A stretch of DNA of 37,091 nucleotides from Tetragenococcus sp. (GTDB taxonomy: Bacteria; Bacillota; Bacilli; Lactobacillales; Enterococcaceae), in assembly GCA_030462125.1 (NCBI GenBank), contig JAKDZT010000007.1, positions 1 through 37,091 on the forward strand, read 5' to 3'. The notes below the pieces were generated by a model. That model saw nothing but the letters and a program-made list of their open reading frames with translations. It had not been told where the DNA came from and did no database searches. The translations under genes and the position numbers were made by a program. Below are positions 1 to 10,150 of the stretch, piece after piece. The first letter of the stretch is position 1, and each line of letters begins with the position of its first letter.

Positions 1-53
1 TCTTTTAGTATACGTAAAAATTTGTAAAGTTAGGATGAAAAAGGAGGTCATAC

Positions 54-488
54 ATGAAGCGTTTTGATAGCTTTGAAAAAATTGCTAGTTTCATTGTTGA
101 TATCATGCTAGGATTTTTAGTTATTGTTGTTTTGATTGCGATGGGAATGGCAATTTATGATATTTTTACCCATGTAATAGAAATGTCTTCAATGAATGAA
201 CTTTATTATGTTATTGAAGAAATCGCTACTTGGTTTATCCTGTTGGAAGTATTTTTAATGTTGTTACGTTATGTGAAAGAAGGACATCACGTACCGGTTC
301 GCTATCTTATTTTAATTGGGATTACGGCGGTTTCTCGGAAACTTTTGCTAGAACATGGCGGAGGGTTAGATGCTTTAATGCTAGCTATCGCGATTTTAAT
401 TTTAGTCGTTGACTTGATTTTATTGGAAAGAGTACGATCGTTTCATACCCATAAACATTCGTCTAAAGAAGAAAATGAGGGCTCTTAA
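54..488 (+). CDS. PsiE family membrane protein (phosphate-starvation-inducible PsiE-like)
   Basis: 144 aa, several TM segments, PsiE-like motifs (EEIATWFILLEVFLMLLRYVKEGHHVPVRYLILIGITAVSRKLLL); RBS aaggagg upstream. Confidence 0.8.
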   Translation: MKRFDSFEKIASFIVDIMLGFLVIVVLIAMGMAIYDIFTHVIEMSSMNELYYVIEEIATWFILLEVFLMLLRYVKEGHHVPVRYLILIGITAVSRKLLLEHGGGLDALMLAIAILILVVDLILLERVRSFHTHKHSSKEENEGS

Positions 489-505
489 AAAACTCATGGA
501 CAGAC

Positions 506-547
506 AAAAAAATCCCTTATCAAAAAATGATAAGGGGTTTATTTTTA
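506..547. terminator. Bidirectional intrinsic terminator (psiE + strand / 6S-like RNA - strand)
   Basis: AATCCCTTATCAAAAAATGATAAGGGGTTTATTTTT; T/A tracts on both sides. Confidence 0.8.
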
Positions 548-749
548 AAAAGGTAATATCCGTTGATGCCGTTTATTGTCCTGGAGTATTGATCCCGCAA
601 AGTCTAAGCAGGTGGGTTCCATGGCCAACGTGTCGAGCTACCAAATGAAAAGGCGTGCTGCTAACGCTGGCACCTAACAGATCCCAATATATCAATAAAA
701 ATGTTCGGTCAATACTAAAATTGGATAACTCGTACATCACAGAATTCCC
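548..749 (-). ncRNA. ssrS: Probable 6S RNA (ssrS/bsrA-like)
   Basis: Minus-strand promoter TTGCCA (784-779), 17 nt spacer, TACTAT with upstream TG (761-756); ~195 nt transcript; long self-complementary rod (GAUGUACGAGUUAUCC/GGACAAUAAACGGCAUC; GUAUUGACC/GGAUCAAUAC; GCCAGCGU/ACGUUGGC) with internal bubbles; next to rarA, near which Firmicute 6S RNAs often lie. Confidence 0.72.
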
Positions 750-827
750 AAGCCCATAGTAGCATAAACTTTCAAATGTGGCAATAGAATAGCCGGTCAA
801 TTAGCAAAGTTTATTATGGTAGGCGTG

Positions 828-2099
828 TTATTTTTTCCAATCTTTTAATTGTTTATAACGCATTGCTAACGCTTTTTCATATTTTCCAGTTCCTTTAGGA
901 TGGTAATAAGAAGTGTTTTTTAATTTATCAGGTAAATACTGTTGGTTAACCCAAGCTTCTTGATAATCATGAGGATACTTGTAACCAACGCCGCGGTTTA
1001 AATCTTGAGCGCCCTTATAATGACTATCTCGTAAATGAGACGGAACATCTCCTGCTTTTCCAGCTTGCACATCCTTGAGTGCTTGATCTAATGCTGTATG
1101 AGCTGAATTTGACTTAGGGGATAAGCATAAATCAACGACTGCATCGGCTAGTGGAATCCGTGCTTCAGGTAAACCAATTTTTTCTGCTGCACGAACAGCT
1201 TCGACACAGCGGGCAGCCGCTTGGGGGTTAGCTAAACCAATATCTTCATAACCAATGACCATTAAACGTCGGCAAATGATAGCTAAATCACCAGCCTCAA
1301 CTAAACGAGCTAAATAATGCAAGGCAGCGTCTACATCACTACCTCGGATAGATTTTTGAAAAGCCGAAATAACATCATAATGGGCATCGCCGCCCTTGTC
1401 ATGCGTTAAGGCTTTTTTCTGGATACATTCTTCAATGATCGATAGAGTAATATGGATTTGTCCATTCTCATTAGCAGGCGTAGATTTAACGGCCAGTTCG
1501 AGGCCATTCAATACACTACGTAAATCCCCATTAGTTGCGCGACATAGATGTAATTTAGCATCTTCGTCTAAAGTGACAGGATAATTTCCTAAGCCACGTT
1601 CTTTATCAACTAAAGCAGCATCAAGTGCTTGTGCGAGATCTGTTTCAGTTAAAGGCAGCACTTCAAAAATTTGAGTTCGGCTTCTAATGGCCGGACTAAT
1701 TGTAATGTAAGGATTTTCTGTGGTAGCCCCAATCATAATAATTCTTCCACTTTCTAAATGGGGCAATAAAAAATCTTGTTTGGTTTTATCTAAGCGATGA
1801 ACTTCATCTAATAATAAAATGACTGTTCCACTCATTTTGGCTTCTTCTGCTACGATTTGTAGGTCTTTTTTAGTATCCGTTGCTGCATTAAGCATACGAA
1901 AAGCATATTGGGTAGTCCCAGCGATCGCACTAGCAATACTTGTTTTGCCGGTTCCTGGTGGTCCATATAAAATCATCGAAGACAGCATTTGAGCATCGAT
2001 CATGCGTCGAATAATTTTTCCATCACCAACCAAATGTTGTTGACCGACGACTTCATCTAAATTTTGTGGTCGCATGCGATAACTTAGAGGCTGTTGCAT
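828..2099 (-). CDS. rarA: Replication-associated recombination protein A (RarA/MgsA AAA+ ATPase)
   Basis: MRPQNLDEVVGQQHLVG, YGPPGTGKTSIA Walker A, LLLDEVHRLDKTKQDFLLPHLE, GATTENPY. Confidence 0.95.
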   Translation of the reverse strand: MQQPLSYRMRPQNLDEVVGQQHLVGDGKIIRRMIDAQMLSSMILYGPPGTGKTSIASAIAGTTQYAFRMLNAATDTKKDLQIVAEEAKMSGTVILLLDEVHRLDKTKQDFLLPHLESGRIIMIGATTENPYITISPAIRSRTQIFEVLPLTETDLAQALDAALVDKERGLGNYPVTLDEDAKLHLCRATNGDLRSVLNGLELAVKSTPANENGQIHITLSIIEECIQKKALTHDKGGDAHYDVISAFQKSIRGSDVDAALHYLARLVEAGDLAIICRRLMVIGYEDIGLANPQAAARCVEAVRAAEKIGLPEARIPLADAVVDLCLSPKSNSAHTALDQALKDVQAGKAGDVPSHLRDSHYKGAQDLNRGVGYKYPHDYQEAWVNQQYLPDKLKNTSYYHPKGTGKYEKALAMRYKQLKDWKK

Positions 2100-2230
2100 G
2101 GTTCCCCTTCTTTCTTTTCTTATTTTTAACAGTATAACATATTAGACGATTCTTTATTAAAGAGCAGAGGCTTTAAAGTTACATAAGTTTATAAGCATTC
2201 AACATCATAGGAACTGAGACAGAGAGGGGT

Positions 2231-2393
2231 CCTACACTAGTTTTTCCAATTTCTAGGGTCCCTTTTCTAAACTTACACTAGTTTTCCCAAATTCTAGGGT
2301 TACTTTTCAGAACCTACTCTAGTTTTCCAAATTCTAGAGTCCCTTTTCGAAACCTATCCTAGTTTTCCTAATTTCTAGAGCTACTTTCGAGAA
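2231..2393. repeat. Four imperfect tandem repeats, period 41/41/40 bp, with internal CTAG-bounded inverted arms
   Basis: Units at 2231, 2272, 2313, 2353: cctacactagtttttccaatttctagggtcccttttctaaa and variants. Confidence 0.9.
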
Positions 2394-2582
2394 ATGCTCT
2401 CTACCTTTGGGAAAATAAGGTCGTTGCCATTAGTAGCTGTCACGGTCTAATGACAAATAACAACTTTTTTTCTCACCACCACTATAAACCTCAATAAATT
2501 TTATACTTAGAGACTTTAAGTAGCAATAAATAAAGGTTGGCGCGAACGTGATGTTTTGTGTATGATGGAATAGGTGATACAA

Positions 2583-3236
2583 ATGGAAGAAACAATAAAA
2601 ATTTTTGAAACAAGTTCGACGGTCGATATTGCTCGTTTTTTGGTGGGAATGTACCTTGAACATGAAACACCTCAAGGAAAACTAGGAGGGTATATTGTCG
2701 ATTGTGAGGCCTATTTAGGACCAGATGATAGGGCAGCTCATAGTTATGGAATGAAAAAGACCCCTAGATTAAAAGCGATGTATCAAAAGCCCGGCACGAT
2801 TTATTTATATACAATGCATACGCATTTAATTTTGAATATGGTGACACAACCAGAAGGAACTCCCCAAGGTGTGATGATTCGTGCTATTGAGCCTGTAGAA
2901 GGGAAAGAACGGATGGAAGAAAAACGAGCGAAAACAGGACGTGATGTTTCTAATGGTCCTGGTAAATTAGTGGAAGCTTTAGGGATCCCCAAAGATCTTT
3001 ATGGGCAATCGATTTTTTCTAGCACTTTACATTTGGTACCAGAAAGGCGGAAAGTTCCTAAAAAAATAGAAGAAATCCCGCGTGTGGGCATTCCCAACAA
3101 AGGAAAGTGGACGGATATGCCCTTACGCTTTGTTGCTAAGGGGAATCCTTATATAACGAAAATTCGACGCCAACAAATTGATCCTGAAGGCGGTTGGCAA
3201 GATTCTAACTATCAATTGGAGGATGATCACAGATGA
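2583..3236 (+). CDS. DNA-3-methyladenine glycosylase (AAG/Mpg family)
   Basis: DCEAYLGPDDRAAHSYGMKKTPRLKAMYQKPGTIYLYTMH motif; ATG 2583 preceded by AGGTGA. Confidence 0.93.
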   Translation: MEETIKIFETSSTVDIARFLVGMYLEHETPQGKLGGYIVDCEAYLGPDDRAAHSYGMKKTPRLKAMYQKPGTIYLYTMHTHLILNMVTQPEGTPQGVMIRAIEPVEGKERMEEKRAKTGRDVSNGPGKLVEALGIPKDLYGQSIFSSTLHLVPERRKVPKKIEEIPRVGIPNKGKWTDMPLRFVAKGNPYITKIRRQQIDPEGGWQDSNYQLEDDHR

Positions 3237-4177
3237 AATGGAATGAAATCAAAGTAGAAACGGCTAGCGAAGCGGTTGAAGCGGTAGCTAATATTTTAAT
3301 GGAAGCAGGCGCAAGCGGCGTCGCAATTGAAGACGCCAAGGATGTTGACAACTTTTCCGGTGACGGTTTTGGTGAAATTATCGATCCAGAAATGATTACT
3401 TCGCTGACAGAAGGAGCTTATGTTAAAGCTTATTTCCCTGAAACAATTTTTGTTCCTGAAATTTTGCCAACAATCAAAGAAAGAATCAATAAATTACCTG
3501 ACTTTGGCTTACCGATCGGTAAAAATGAAGTCAGCGTAACAGAAGTTGCGGAAAAAGATTGGGCTACGGCTTGGAAAAAGTACTATCATCCTGTACGAAT
3601 TTCACGGTTTTTGACGATTAAACCCAGCTGGGAAGAATATCAAACCTTAGATCCCAAAGAACAGGTGATTGCTTTAGATCCAGGAATGGCGTTTGGCACG
3701 GGCACTCATCCCACCACTCGTTTAACTTTGCAAGCTTTGGAGACAACTTTGCGAGGGAGTGAAACGGTCCTTGACGTAGGAACAGGGTCGGGTGTATTAA
3801 GTATTGCTGCTAGTTTTTTAGGGGCCAAAGAAATACTTGCTTATGATTTAGATGAAGTAGCAGTTAGAGCAGCCAAAGAAAATATTGCGCTTAATCCATC
3901 TGCGAAAAATATTCAGGTTGAGGTGAATGATTTGCTCTCTGATGTAGATCAAAAAGCCGATGTGATTGTGGCCAATATTTTAGCTGATATTATTATCAAA
4001 ATGCTACCAGATGCTTGGCGCTTATTAAAAACAAATGGCACGTTCATTATATCAGGAATTATCGAAGCCAAAAAACAAACTGTTATGGAAGCAATGCAAG
4101 AACAAGGATTTATTATCGATCAAATCTTTCAACAAAAGGACTGGTACGCTTTAACCTTTAAAAAAGTGGAGGAATAA
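3233..4177 (+). CDS. prmA: Ribosomal protein L11 methyltransferase
   Basis: LDPGMAFGTGTHPTTRLTLQALE, VLDVGTGSGVLSIAA; ATGA overlap with upstream gene. Confidence 0.96.
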   Translation: MKWNEIKVETASEAVEAVANILMEAGASGVAIEDAKDVDNFSGDGFGEIIDPEMITSLTEGAYVKAYFPETIFVPEILPTIKERINKLPDFGLPIGKNEVSVTEVAEKDWATAWKKYYHPVRISRFLTIKPSWEEYQTLDPKEQVIALDPGMAFGTGTHPTTRLTLQALETTLRGSETVLDVGTGSGVLSIAASFLGAKEILAYDLDEVAVRAAKENIALNPSAKNIQVEVNDLLSDVDQKADVIVANILADIIIKMLPDAWRLLKTNGTFIISGIIEAKKQTVMEAMQEQGFIIDQIFQQKDWYALTFKKVEE

Positions 4178-4182
4178 CTGAA

Positions 4183-4938
4183 ATGCAGCGCTACTTTACT
4201 GATGAAATATATGAACAAAAGAGCACTTATCTACTAAGTGGCGAGACCTATCATCATATTACCCATGTGATGCGTATGAAAGAAGACGATCTTTTTTATT
4301 TGGTCTTTTCTAACCAAGTAACGATCCAAGCCAGAATCACTTCTATTACCGACCAAAAAGTGTATGTTAAGGAAGTGGCGAAAGAAAGGCAAGAAAAGGA
4401 ACTACCTTTAAGCATAACAATCGCTTGTGGTTATCCTAAGGGAGATAAATTTGATTGGATTGTACAAAAAGCGACAGAATTAGGAGCAACTGACTTTATT
4501 GGCTTTCCTGCGAAAACTTCAATCGTGAAATGGGATCAGAAAAAATTAGCTAAAAAACAGCAAAGGTTAACAAAAATTGCCCAAGAAGCAGCTGAACAAT
4601 CGCAACGGAGCTTTATCCCTGAAGTGACTCTTTTAGCAAAAGAAAAAGAATTTTTAACCCTTTTTTCACAATTTGACTATATCTTAGTTGCTTATGAAGA
4701 AGCTGCCAAACAAGACGAAACCGCTTCGTTAGCTAAATTATTACAAGAAGTTCAGCCTAAGAGTCGGATATTAGCTATTTTTGGGCCCGAAGGCGGTTTT
4801 TTACCAGAAGAGGTGGCTACTTTTAAACAAAACCAAGCAGTGCTTTGTGGGCTAGGTCCTAGAATCTTACGGGCAGAGACTGCGCCATTATACTTATTAA
4901 GCGCTGTTAGCTATCACTTAGAACTTCTTAATAAATAG
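4183..4938 (+). CDS. rsmE: 16S rRNA (uracil(1498)-N(3))-methyltransferase
   Basis: MQRYFTDEIYEQ, ACGYPKGDKFDWIVQKATELGA, IFGPEGGFLPEEV, LGPRILRAETAPLYLLSA (SPOUT knot). Confidence 0.95.
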   Translation: MQRYFTDEIYEQKSTYLLSGETYHHITHVMRMKEDDLFYLVFSNQVTIQARITSITDQKVYVKEVAKERQEKELPLSITIACGYPKGDKFDWIVQKATELGATDFIGFPAKTSIVKWDQKKLAKKQQRLTKIAQEAAEQSQRSFIPEVTLLAKEKEFLTLFSQFDYILVAYEEAAKQDETASLAKLLQEVQPKSRILAIFGPEGGFLPEEVATFKQNQAVLCGLGPRILRAETAPLYLLSAVSYHLELLNK

Positions 4939-4947
4939 AGCGAATGT

Positions 4948-4977
4948 TTGAAAAAAACCAAGAACTTATTGTATAAT
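4948..4977 (+). promoter_or_regulatory. Candidate sigma-A promoter upstream of relA
   Basis: TTGAAA (4948-4953), 18 nt, TATAAT (4972-4977). Confidence 0.6.
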
Positions 4978-4990
4978 AAGAGTGTTAGTT

Positions 4991-5040
4991 AGCAAGAACA
5001 AGCGCTTTTTAGCCGAGCGTTTGTTTGCTTTTTTCTTTTT
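4991..5040 (+). terminator. Intrinsic terminator in relA leader (1)
   Basis: AGCAAGAACAAGCGCT ... AGCGTTTGTTTGCT followed by T-rich tract. Confidence 0.75.
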
Positions 5041-5061
5041 TGTATATAAATAAGTCAAAGT

Positions 5062-5090
5062 GTCTGGGTTAAAATTACCCAGACCTTTTT
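5062..5090 (+). terminator. Terminator-like hairpin immediately before relA RBS (2)
   Basis: GTCTGGGT taaaatt ACCCAGAC CTTTTT; RBS aaggagg starts 5094. Confidence 0.7.
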
Positions 5091-5106
5091 AACAAGGAGG
5101 GTCAAC

Positions 5107-7317
5107 ATGGCAAAAGACAGTGTGATATCAGGACCTAGCGTCATAAAATTAGTCGCGTATTACATGAGCGAGGAGCATACTGATTTTGTAAAACAAGCCT
5201 TTGAATATGCGGCAGACGCGCATAAAGAACAATATCGCAAATCAGGGGAATCTTACATCGTTCATCCAGTACAAGTTGCTGGCATTTTAGCTGAATTACA
5301 TATGGATCCACACACAATTGCCGCTGGCTTTTTACACGATGTGGTTGAAGATACGGATGTGACCATAGAGGATCTGCAAGCTGAATTTGGCGAAGACGTC
5401 GCTATGATTGTGGATGGCGTGACAAAACTTGGGAAAATCAAATATAAGTCCCATGAAGAACAATTAGCTGAAAACCACCGGAAAATGCTTTTAGCTATGG
5501 CTCAAGACTTGCGAGTTATTATGGTAAAATTAGCGGATCGTTTGCATAATATGCGTACGCTAAAACACCTTAGAGATGACAAGCAACGAAGGATTGCCCG
5601 AGAAACCTTAGAAATTTATGCGCCTTTAGCGGATCGTTTAGGGATTAGCCGAATAAAATGGGAACTAGAAGACCTCTCGTTGCGTTACCTAAATCCTAAA
5701 CAATACTATCGAATTGTCCATTTGATGCAATCTAAGCGTGAAGAACGGGAAAAATATGTCGCCCAAGCCGTAGAGGAAATCCGTGTTGCTACCGAAGAGT
5801 TGGATATTTACGGTGAAATTTACGGACGGCCAAAACATATTTACTCGGTTTACCGTAAGATGGTCGATAAGAAGAAACAATTTGACGAAATTTATGACTT
5901 ATTAGCGATTCGTGTGATTGTTGATTCCATCAAGGATTGTTATGCGGTACTCGGAGCCATTCATACCAAATGGAAACCACTGCCTGGGCGTTTCAAAGAT
6001 TATATTGCTATGCCTAAGGCGAATATGTATCAGTCCATTCATACCACCGTCATTGGGCCTCACGGTAATCCAGTAGAAGTTCAAATCCGTACCCATCAGA
6101 TGCATGAAATTGCAGAATTTGGGGTTGCTGCTCACTGGGCCTATAAAGAAGGTTATACAGACAAACTCCAACCAAATGAAATGACAAATCAAGTTGGCTG
6201 GTTTAAAGAGCTATTAGAATTACAAGATGAGAGTTTTGACGCTTCTGATTTTATGGAAAGTGTCAAAGGGGATATTTTCAGCGACAAAGTGTATGTATTC
6301 ACGCCTAAAGGGGACGTCTCTGAATTACCAAAAGGGTCAGGGCCTTTAGATTTTGCTTACCATGTTCATACAGATGTTGGTAATAAAACAGTCGGAGTAA
6401 AAATTAACGGCAAGATGGCCCAACTTGATTATAAACTGAAAAATGGGGATATTGTAGAAATACTGACCTCGCCAAACTCTTTTGGTCCAAGTCGAGATTG
6501 GTTAAAATTTGTAGCTACAAGTAAGGCAAGAAATAAAATCAAACGCTTCTTTAAAGCCCAAGATCGTGATGAAAACATCGAAAAAGGGCGTAGCATGTTG
6601 GTTAAAGCATTACAAGAAATGAATTTTTCAGCCAAAGAAATGCTAGCTAAAGCTAAAATACAAGAAGTACTAGAACGCTACAACTACCATACAGAAGATG
6701 ATCTGTACGCTGCTGTCGGTTACGGTGAGCTCAGCCCGGTGACTTTAGCCAATCGGTTGACTGAAGAACAGCGCCGTAAACGGCAAGAAGAAGCGGAAAA
6801 ACAACGCGTGCAAGATATGGTTAATAGTGACAACAAAGAGCCGGAAAAAATGAAAATCCGGCATGACGGGGGCGTGGTCATCCAAGGCGTGCAAAATTTA
6901 CTCATTCGTATCAGTCATTGCTGTAACCCAGTGCCAGGCGATGAAATCGTCGGTTATATTACAAAAGGGCGGGGCGTGTCTATCCATCGAAAAGACTGTC
7001 CTAATGTACAAAATTCTTCACAAATGCAAGATCGTTTAATTGAAGTTGAATGGGAAGATGCCAGTAATACGAGTAAAGAATATAACACCGATATCGAAGT
7101 TCACGGTTATGACCGTTCGGGTCTGTTGAATGATATTTTACAAGCAGCCACTTCACAAAATTATCGCATTGTTAATGTAGAAGCACGTTCCAATAAAGAA
7201 AAAACCACAACCATCCGAATCACCATTGCAATTAAAAATCTTTCACATCTACAATCAATTGTTGATAAAATCAAACAAGTTCCAGATATATACAGCGTTC
7301 ATCGTTTGAAAGGATAG
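5107..7317 (+). CDS. relA: Bifunctional (p)ppGpp synthetase/hydrolase (RSH, RelA/SpoT)
   Basis: HD domain ([19 protein letters not shown]), synthetase domain ([24 protein letters not shown]), TGS and ACT domains. Confidence 0.97.
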   Translation: MAKDSVISGPSVIKLVAYYMSEEHTDFVKQAFEYAADAHKEQYRKSGESYIVHPVQVAGILAELHMDPHTIAAGFLHDVVEDTDVTIEDLQAEFGEDVAMIVDGVTKLGKIKYKSHEEQLAENHRKMLLAMAQDLRVIMVKLADRLHNMRTLKHLRDDKQRRIARETLEIYAPLADRLGISRIKWELEDLSLRYLNPKQYYRIVHLMQSKREEREKYVAQAVEEIRVATEELDIYGEIYGRPKHIYSVYRKMVDKKKQFDEIYDLLAIRVIVDSIKDCYAVLGAIHTKWKPLPGRFKDYIAMPKANMYQSIHTTVIGPHGNPVEVQIRTHQMHEIAEFGVAAHWAYKEGYTDKLQPNEMTNQVGWFKELLELQDESFDASDFMESVKGDIFSDKVYVFTPKGDVSELPKGSGPLDFAYHVHTDVGNKTVGVKINGKMAQLDYKLKNGDIVEILTSPNSFGPSRDWLKFVATSKARNKIKRFFKAQDRDENIEKGRSMLVKALQEMNFSAKEMLAKAKIQEVLERYNYHTEDDLYAAVGYGELSPVTLANRLTEEQRRKRQEEAEKQRVQDMVNSDNKEPEKMKIRHDGGVVIQGVQNLLIRISHCCNPVPGDEIVGYITKGRGVSIHRKDCPNVQNSSQMQDRLIEVEWEDASNTSKEYNTDIEVHGYDRSGLLNDILQAATSQNYRIVNVEARSNKEKTTTIRITIAIKNLSHLQSIVDKIKQVPDIYSVHRLKG

Positions 7318-7321
7318 GGTT

Positions 7322-7771
7322 ATGAAAGCAGTAGTACAAAGAGTGAAAAAAGCGAGTGTTAGCATTAATGAAACAACTGTAGGACAAATTGAACAAGGGT
7401 TCATGATTTTACTAGGCATTCACGAAGAAGATACGCAAGAAGATGTAGACTATTTAGTAAAAAAAATAGCTAAACTACGCGTTTTTGAAGATGAAAATGG
7501 CAAGCTGAATTTAAGTATTGCTGCAGTTGGCGGCAGTATTTTAAGTGTTTCGCAGTTTACTTTATATGCGGATACTAAAAAAGGAAACCGTCCCAGTTTT
7601 ATTAAAGCAGCTTCTCCCCAAACCGCAGTTCCTTTATACGAAGCTTTTAATCAAGGATTAAGTCAGCAAGGAATTTCTGTGGTAACAGGAGAGTTTGGCG
7701 CGGATATGCAAGTTTCCTTGGTTAATGATGGTCCAGTGACTATTATTTATGACACCAGAGAAAAAGCGTAA
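7322..7771 (+). CDS. dtd: D-aminoacyl-tRNA deacylase
   Basis: [53 protein letters not shown]. Confidence 0.97.
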   Translation: MKAVVQRVKKASVSINETTVGQIEQGFMILLGIHEEDTQEDVDYLVKKIAKLRVFEDENGKLNLSIAAVGGSILSVSQFTLYADTKKGNRPSFIKAASPQTAVPLYEAFNQGLSQQGISVVTGEFGADMQVSLVNDGPVTIIYDTREKA

Positions 7772-7827
7772 AAAAGCTGGTTCAAAAGTTTTTTATCTGA
7801 GTAAAAATTAGTAGCAAGTCTTATAAT

Positions 7828-7877
7828 TCTAGTGTGGGTAAGCAAGAGTCATAATTTTTTGCTTATTCGTACTAGAA
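7828..7877 (+). terminator. Intrinsic terminator after dtd
   Basis: AATTCTAGT..GTAAGCAA...TTGCTTAT..ACTAGAATTTTTT. Confidence 0.75.
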
Positions 7878-7903
7878 TTTTTTCATTTGTAACTTAAAAA
7901 CGA

Positions 7904-7932
7904 TTGTAAGCGCTTTATAAATGTGAGATAAT
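7904..7932 (+). promoter_or_regulatory. pckA promoter with overlapping cre-like CcpA site
   Basis: TTGTAA-17-GATAAT; cre-like TGTAAGCGCTTTAT at 7905-7918 overlaps the -35. Confidence 0.6.
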
Positions 7933-8010
7933 AAAAGAGTAGGGAAATTGGCTTTCTTTATTAATAATATTTTTGAGTTTTATAATTATTAGAATGAAAG
8001 GAGTTTGTTT

Positions 8011-9657
8011 ATGACAACTATTGGACAATTTGACAGAAGTGAAGTGCAAAAGGGTAACCCGTTATTTTCTCGTTTCAAAACATTAGTGGAAACAGCTTTT
8101 TATCGGAATAATGTGACACCTATTGAAAACTTACAACAGGCCTATCACTATGCGACACAGGTGCCTGGAACGATTGTCACTGACATGCCGGTCAGTCATA
8201 CAAAAGAGCTGGGCTTGCCGGAAGAAGCTAAAATGTTGATATTTAATGATGGGAAAGTAGTAGGGCGAACGGCTGCAGCTCGAGTGGTTATTGGTCATCC
8301 TGGCGTTGATTCTGATTATTATCAAGGAATCTTGCGAGAAGCTTTGTACCACTCAACCAAGCAAAATTACTATAAGGCAAATGTTATCGTAGGACTTGAT
8401 GAAAAATTCATGGTAAAGAGCCATATCATGCTTCCAGAAGGATTTGAAAATAATCTATACTCTTACTTAGTGAATTTTCAAATGGAAAATGAACATTGGA
8501 ACACACGCTATGAAGAATCTGTTTCTTATGAAGAAAATGATATCTACCTTTTCGCTGATCCTAATTGGCATCACCCTGATTTTCCATTTGGTCTAGCCTT
8601 GTTCGATCCTGAACATAACGTAGCTGCTATTTTAGGTTTACGTTATTTTGGCGAACTGAAAAAAGCGACATTAACGCTAGCCTGGGCGACGGCACACCGC
8701 AATAATTACGTGGCTTGTCACGGTGGAATCAAACAATATCATCTACCTGATAAGAATTATACTATGGCTGCCTTCGGGCTTTCAGGTTCGGGGAAATCAA
8801 CGATTACTTTAACTAAGCATGGAGGCAAATACAAAGTCGATGTTTTACATGATGACGCTTTTGTTATTAATCGGGATACAGGCGCAACAGTTGCATTAGA
8901 ACCTTCCTATTTTGATAAAGTGCAAGATTATCCTTTGACACATGCGACCGTTGATTATTATCTAACCATGCAAAATGTTGGCGCGACGCAAGATACAAAC
9001 GGGAATACAGTTCCTGTTTTACAAGACATTAGAAATGGGAATGGGCGTACAGTGAAGTCCCGCTATGTTACAGAAAATCGGGTGGATGCCTTAGACGATA
9101 AGTTAGATGCGGTTTTTTGGATTATGAAGGACGATAGCTTACCTCCTGTAGTTAAAGTGGAGGATCCGATTTTAGCTGCTGTCTTTGGGGCAACACTTGC
9201 AACTAAACGCTCCACCGCAGAAAATGTGGTAGGAGATGCTGATGTAAATCAACTGGTCATCGAACCTTATGCGGATCCATTTCGCGCGTATCCTTTAGCA
9301 GAAGACTATAGTAATTTCCGGGACTTATTTAATAAGAACAAAATTGCTTGTTATATCTTAAATACTGGAGAGTTTCAAGGAAAAGATATTACCCCACAAG
9401 TGACCCTATCGAGTATTGAAAAAATCATCACAGGAGAAACAAGCTTTGCATCATTTGGTCCGATTGAGGAAATGTCCTATTTACCAATTGAAGATTACGA
9501 GGTCGATTTTGGTAATAAAGAATATGTAAAACATGTAAGTGCACGTTTGCAAGGTCGCTTAGATTATATTTTGCAAGTAAATGACGAAAATGAAGGATAC
9601 GATGCTTTACCAAAAGAAACGGAAGAAGCCATGCGTCGTGTATTAGCAGAATTATAA
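8011..9657 (+). CDS. pckA: Phosphoenolpyruvate carboxykinase (ATP)
   Basis: FGLSGSGKSTIT kinase-1 motif, LHDDAFVIN, overall PEPCK-ATP family; RBS gaaaggag before ATG 8011. Confidence 0.9.
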   Translation: MTTIGQFDRSEVQKGNPLFSRFKTLVETAFYRNNVTPIENLQQAYHYATQVPGTIVTDMPVSHTKELGLPEEAKMLIFNDGKVVGRTAAARVVIGHPGVDSDYYQGILREALYHSTKQNYYKANVIVGLDEKFMVKSHIMLPEGFENNLYSYLVNFQMENEHWNTRYEESVSYEENDIYLFADPNWHHPDFPFGLALFDPEHNVAAILGLRYFGELKKATLTLAWATAHRNNYVACHGGIKQYHLPDKNYTMAAFGLSGSGKSTITLTKHGGKYKVDVLHDDAFVINRDTGATVALEPSYFDKVQDYPLTHATVDYYLTMQNVGATQDTNGNTVPVLQDIRNGNGRTVKSRYVTENRVDALDDKLDAVFWIMKDDSLPPVVKVEDPILAAVFGATLATKRSTAENVVGDADVNQLVIEPYADPFRAYPLAEDYSNFRDLFNKNKIACYILNTGEFQGKDITPQVTLSSIEKIITGETSFASFGPIEEMSYLPIEDYEVDFGNKEYVKHVSARLQGRLDYILQVNDENEGYDALPKETEEAMRRVLAEL

Positions 9658-9665
9658 AAAACAGG

Positions 9666-9714
9666 AAATAAACTAGCAGTTACTCCTCAAAAAGTAACTG
9701 CTAGTTTATTTTTA
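9666..9714. terminator. Strong bidirectional terminator, 18-bp perfect stem
   Basis: AAATAAACTAGCAGTTAC / GTAACTGCTAGTTTATTT. Confidence 0.9.
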
Positions 9715-9819
9715 TACATACACACTTAATTTTCCTAAATAAAATAAACTCACACTTTACTTTTCATCCGAAAAATGTTAAGATGTACTTAACCTTTGAA
9801 AAATTAAGGAGGGTTGGAA

Positions 9820-10128
9820 GTGGACATTGGCAAACGGATTTATGATTTACGCACAAACCAAAAGATGAGTGCCAAAGAGCTTGCCAAAAAAGCAGGCGTC
9901 TCTGCTGCTTTTATTTCAGCATTAGAGCATCATACAACGAGTGCTTCCATTGCAACTTTGGAATATTTATGTAACGGATTAGACATTTCATTAAGTGAAT
10001 TTTTTCAAGAAGATGAAGCACCTTTAGACGTGGAGCTACTTCATAAATTCGCGAATATGGACGCTCAACAAAAAACAGCCATTTTAAATTTAATTGAAGT
10101 TTTTTGTGGTGGTAATAAAAACGAATAG
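9820..10128 (+). CDS. XRE-family HTH transcriptional regulator
   Basis: IGKRIYDLRTNQKMSAKELAKKAGVSAAFISALEHHTTSASIATLEYLCNGLDISLSEFF; GTG 9820 preceded by aaggagg. Confidence 0.88.
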   Translation: MDIGKRIYDLRTNQKMSAKELAKKAGVSAAFISALEHHTTSASIATLEYLCNGLDISLSEFFQEDEAPLDVELLHKFANMDAQQKTAILNLIEVFCGGNKNE

Positions 10129-10150
10129 AGCAAAGCTAGGAGGCTAACGG

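Noticed and set aside
573-800. Minus-strand ORF of 75 aa
   Set aside because: Overlaps the 6S-like RNA and its promoter; no recognisable domain; RNA interpretation fits better.
2231-2393. CRISPR-like array (also considered for 14362-14542 and 29123-29403)
   Set aside because: Units are contiguous, diverged and internally inverted, with no unique spacers and no cas genes in the window.
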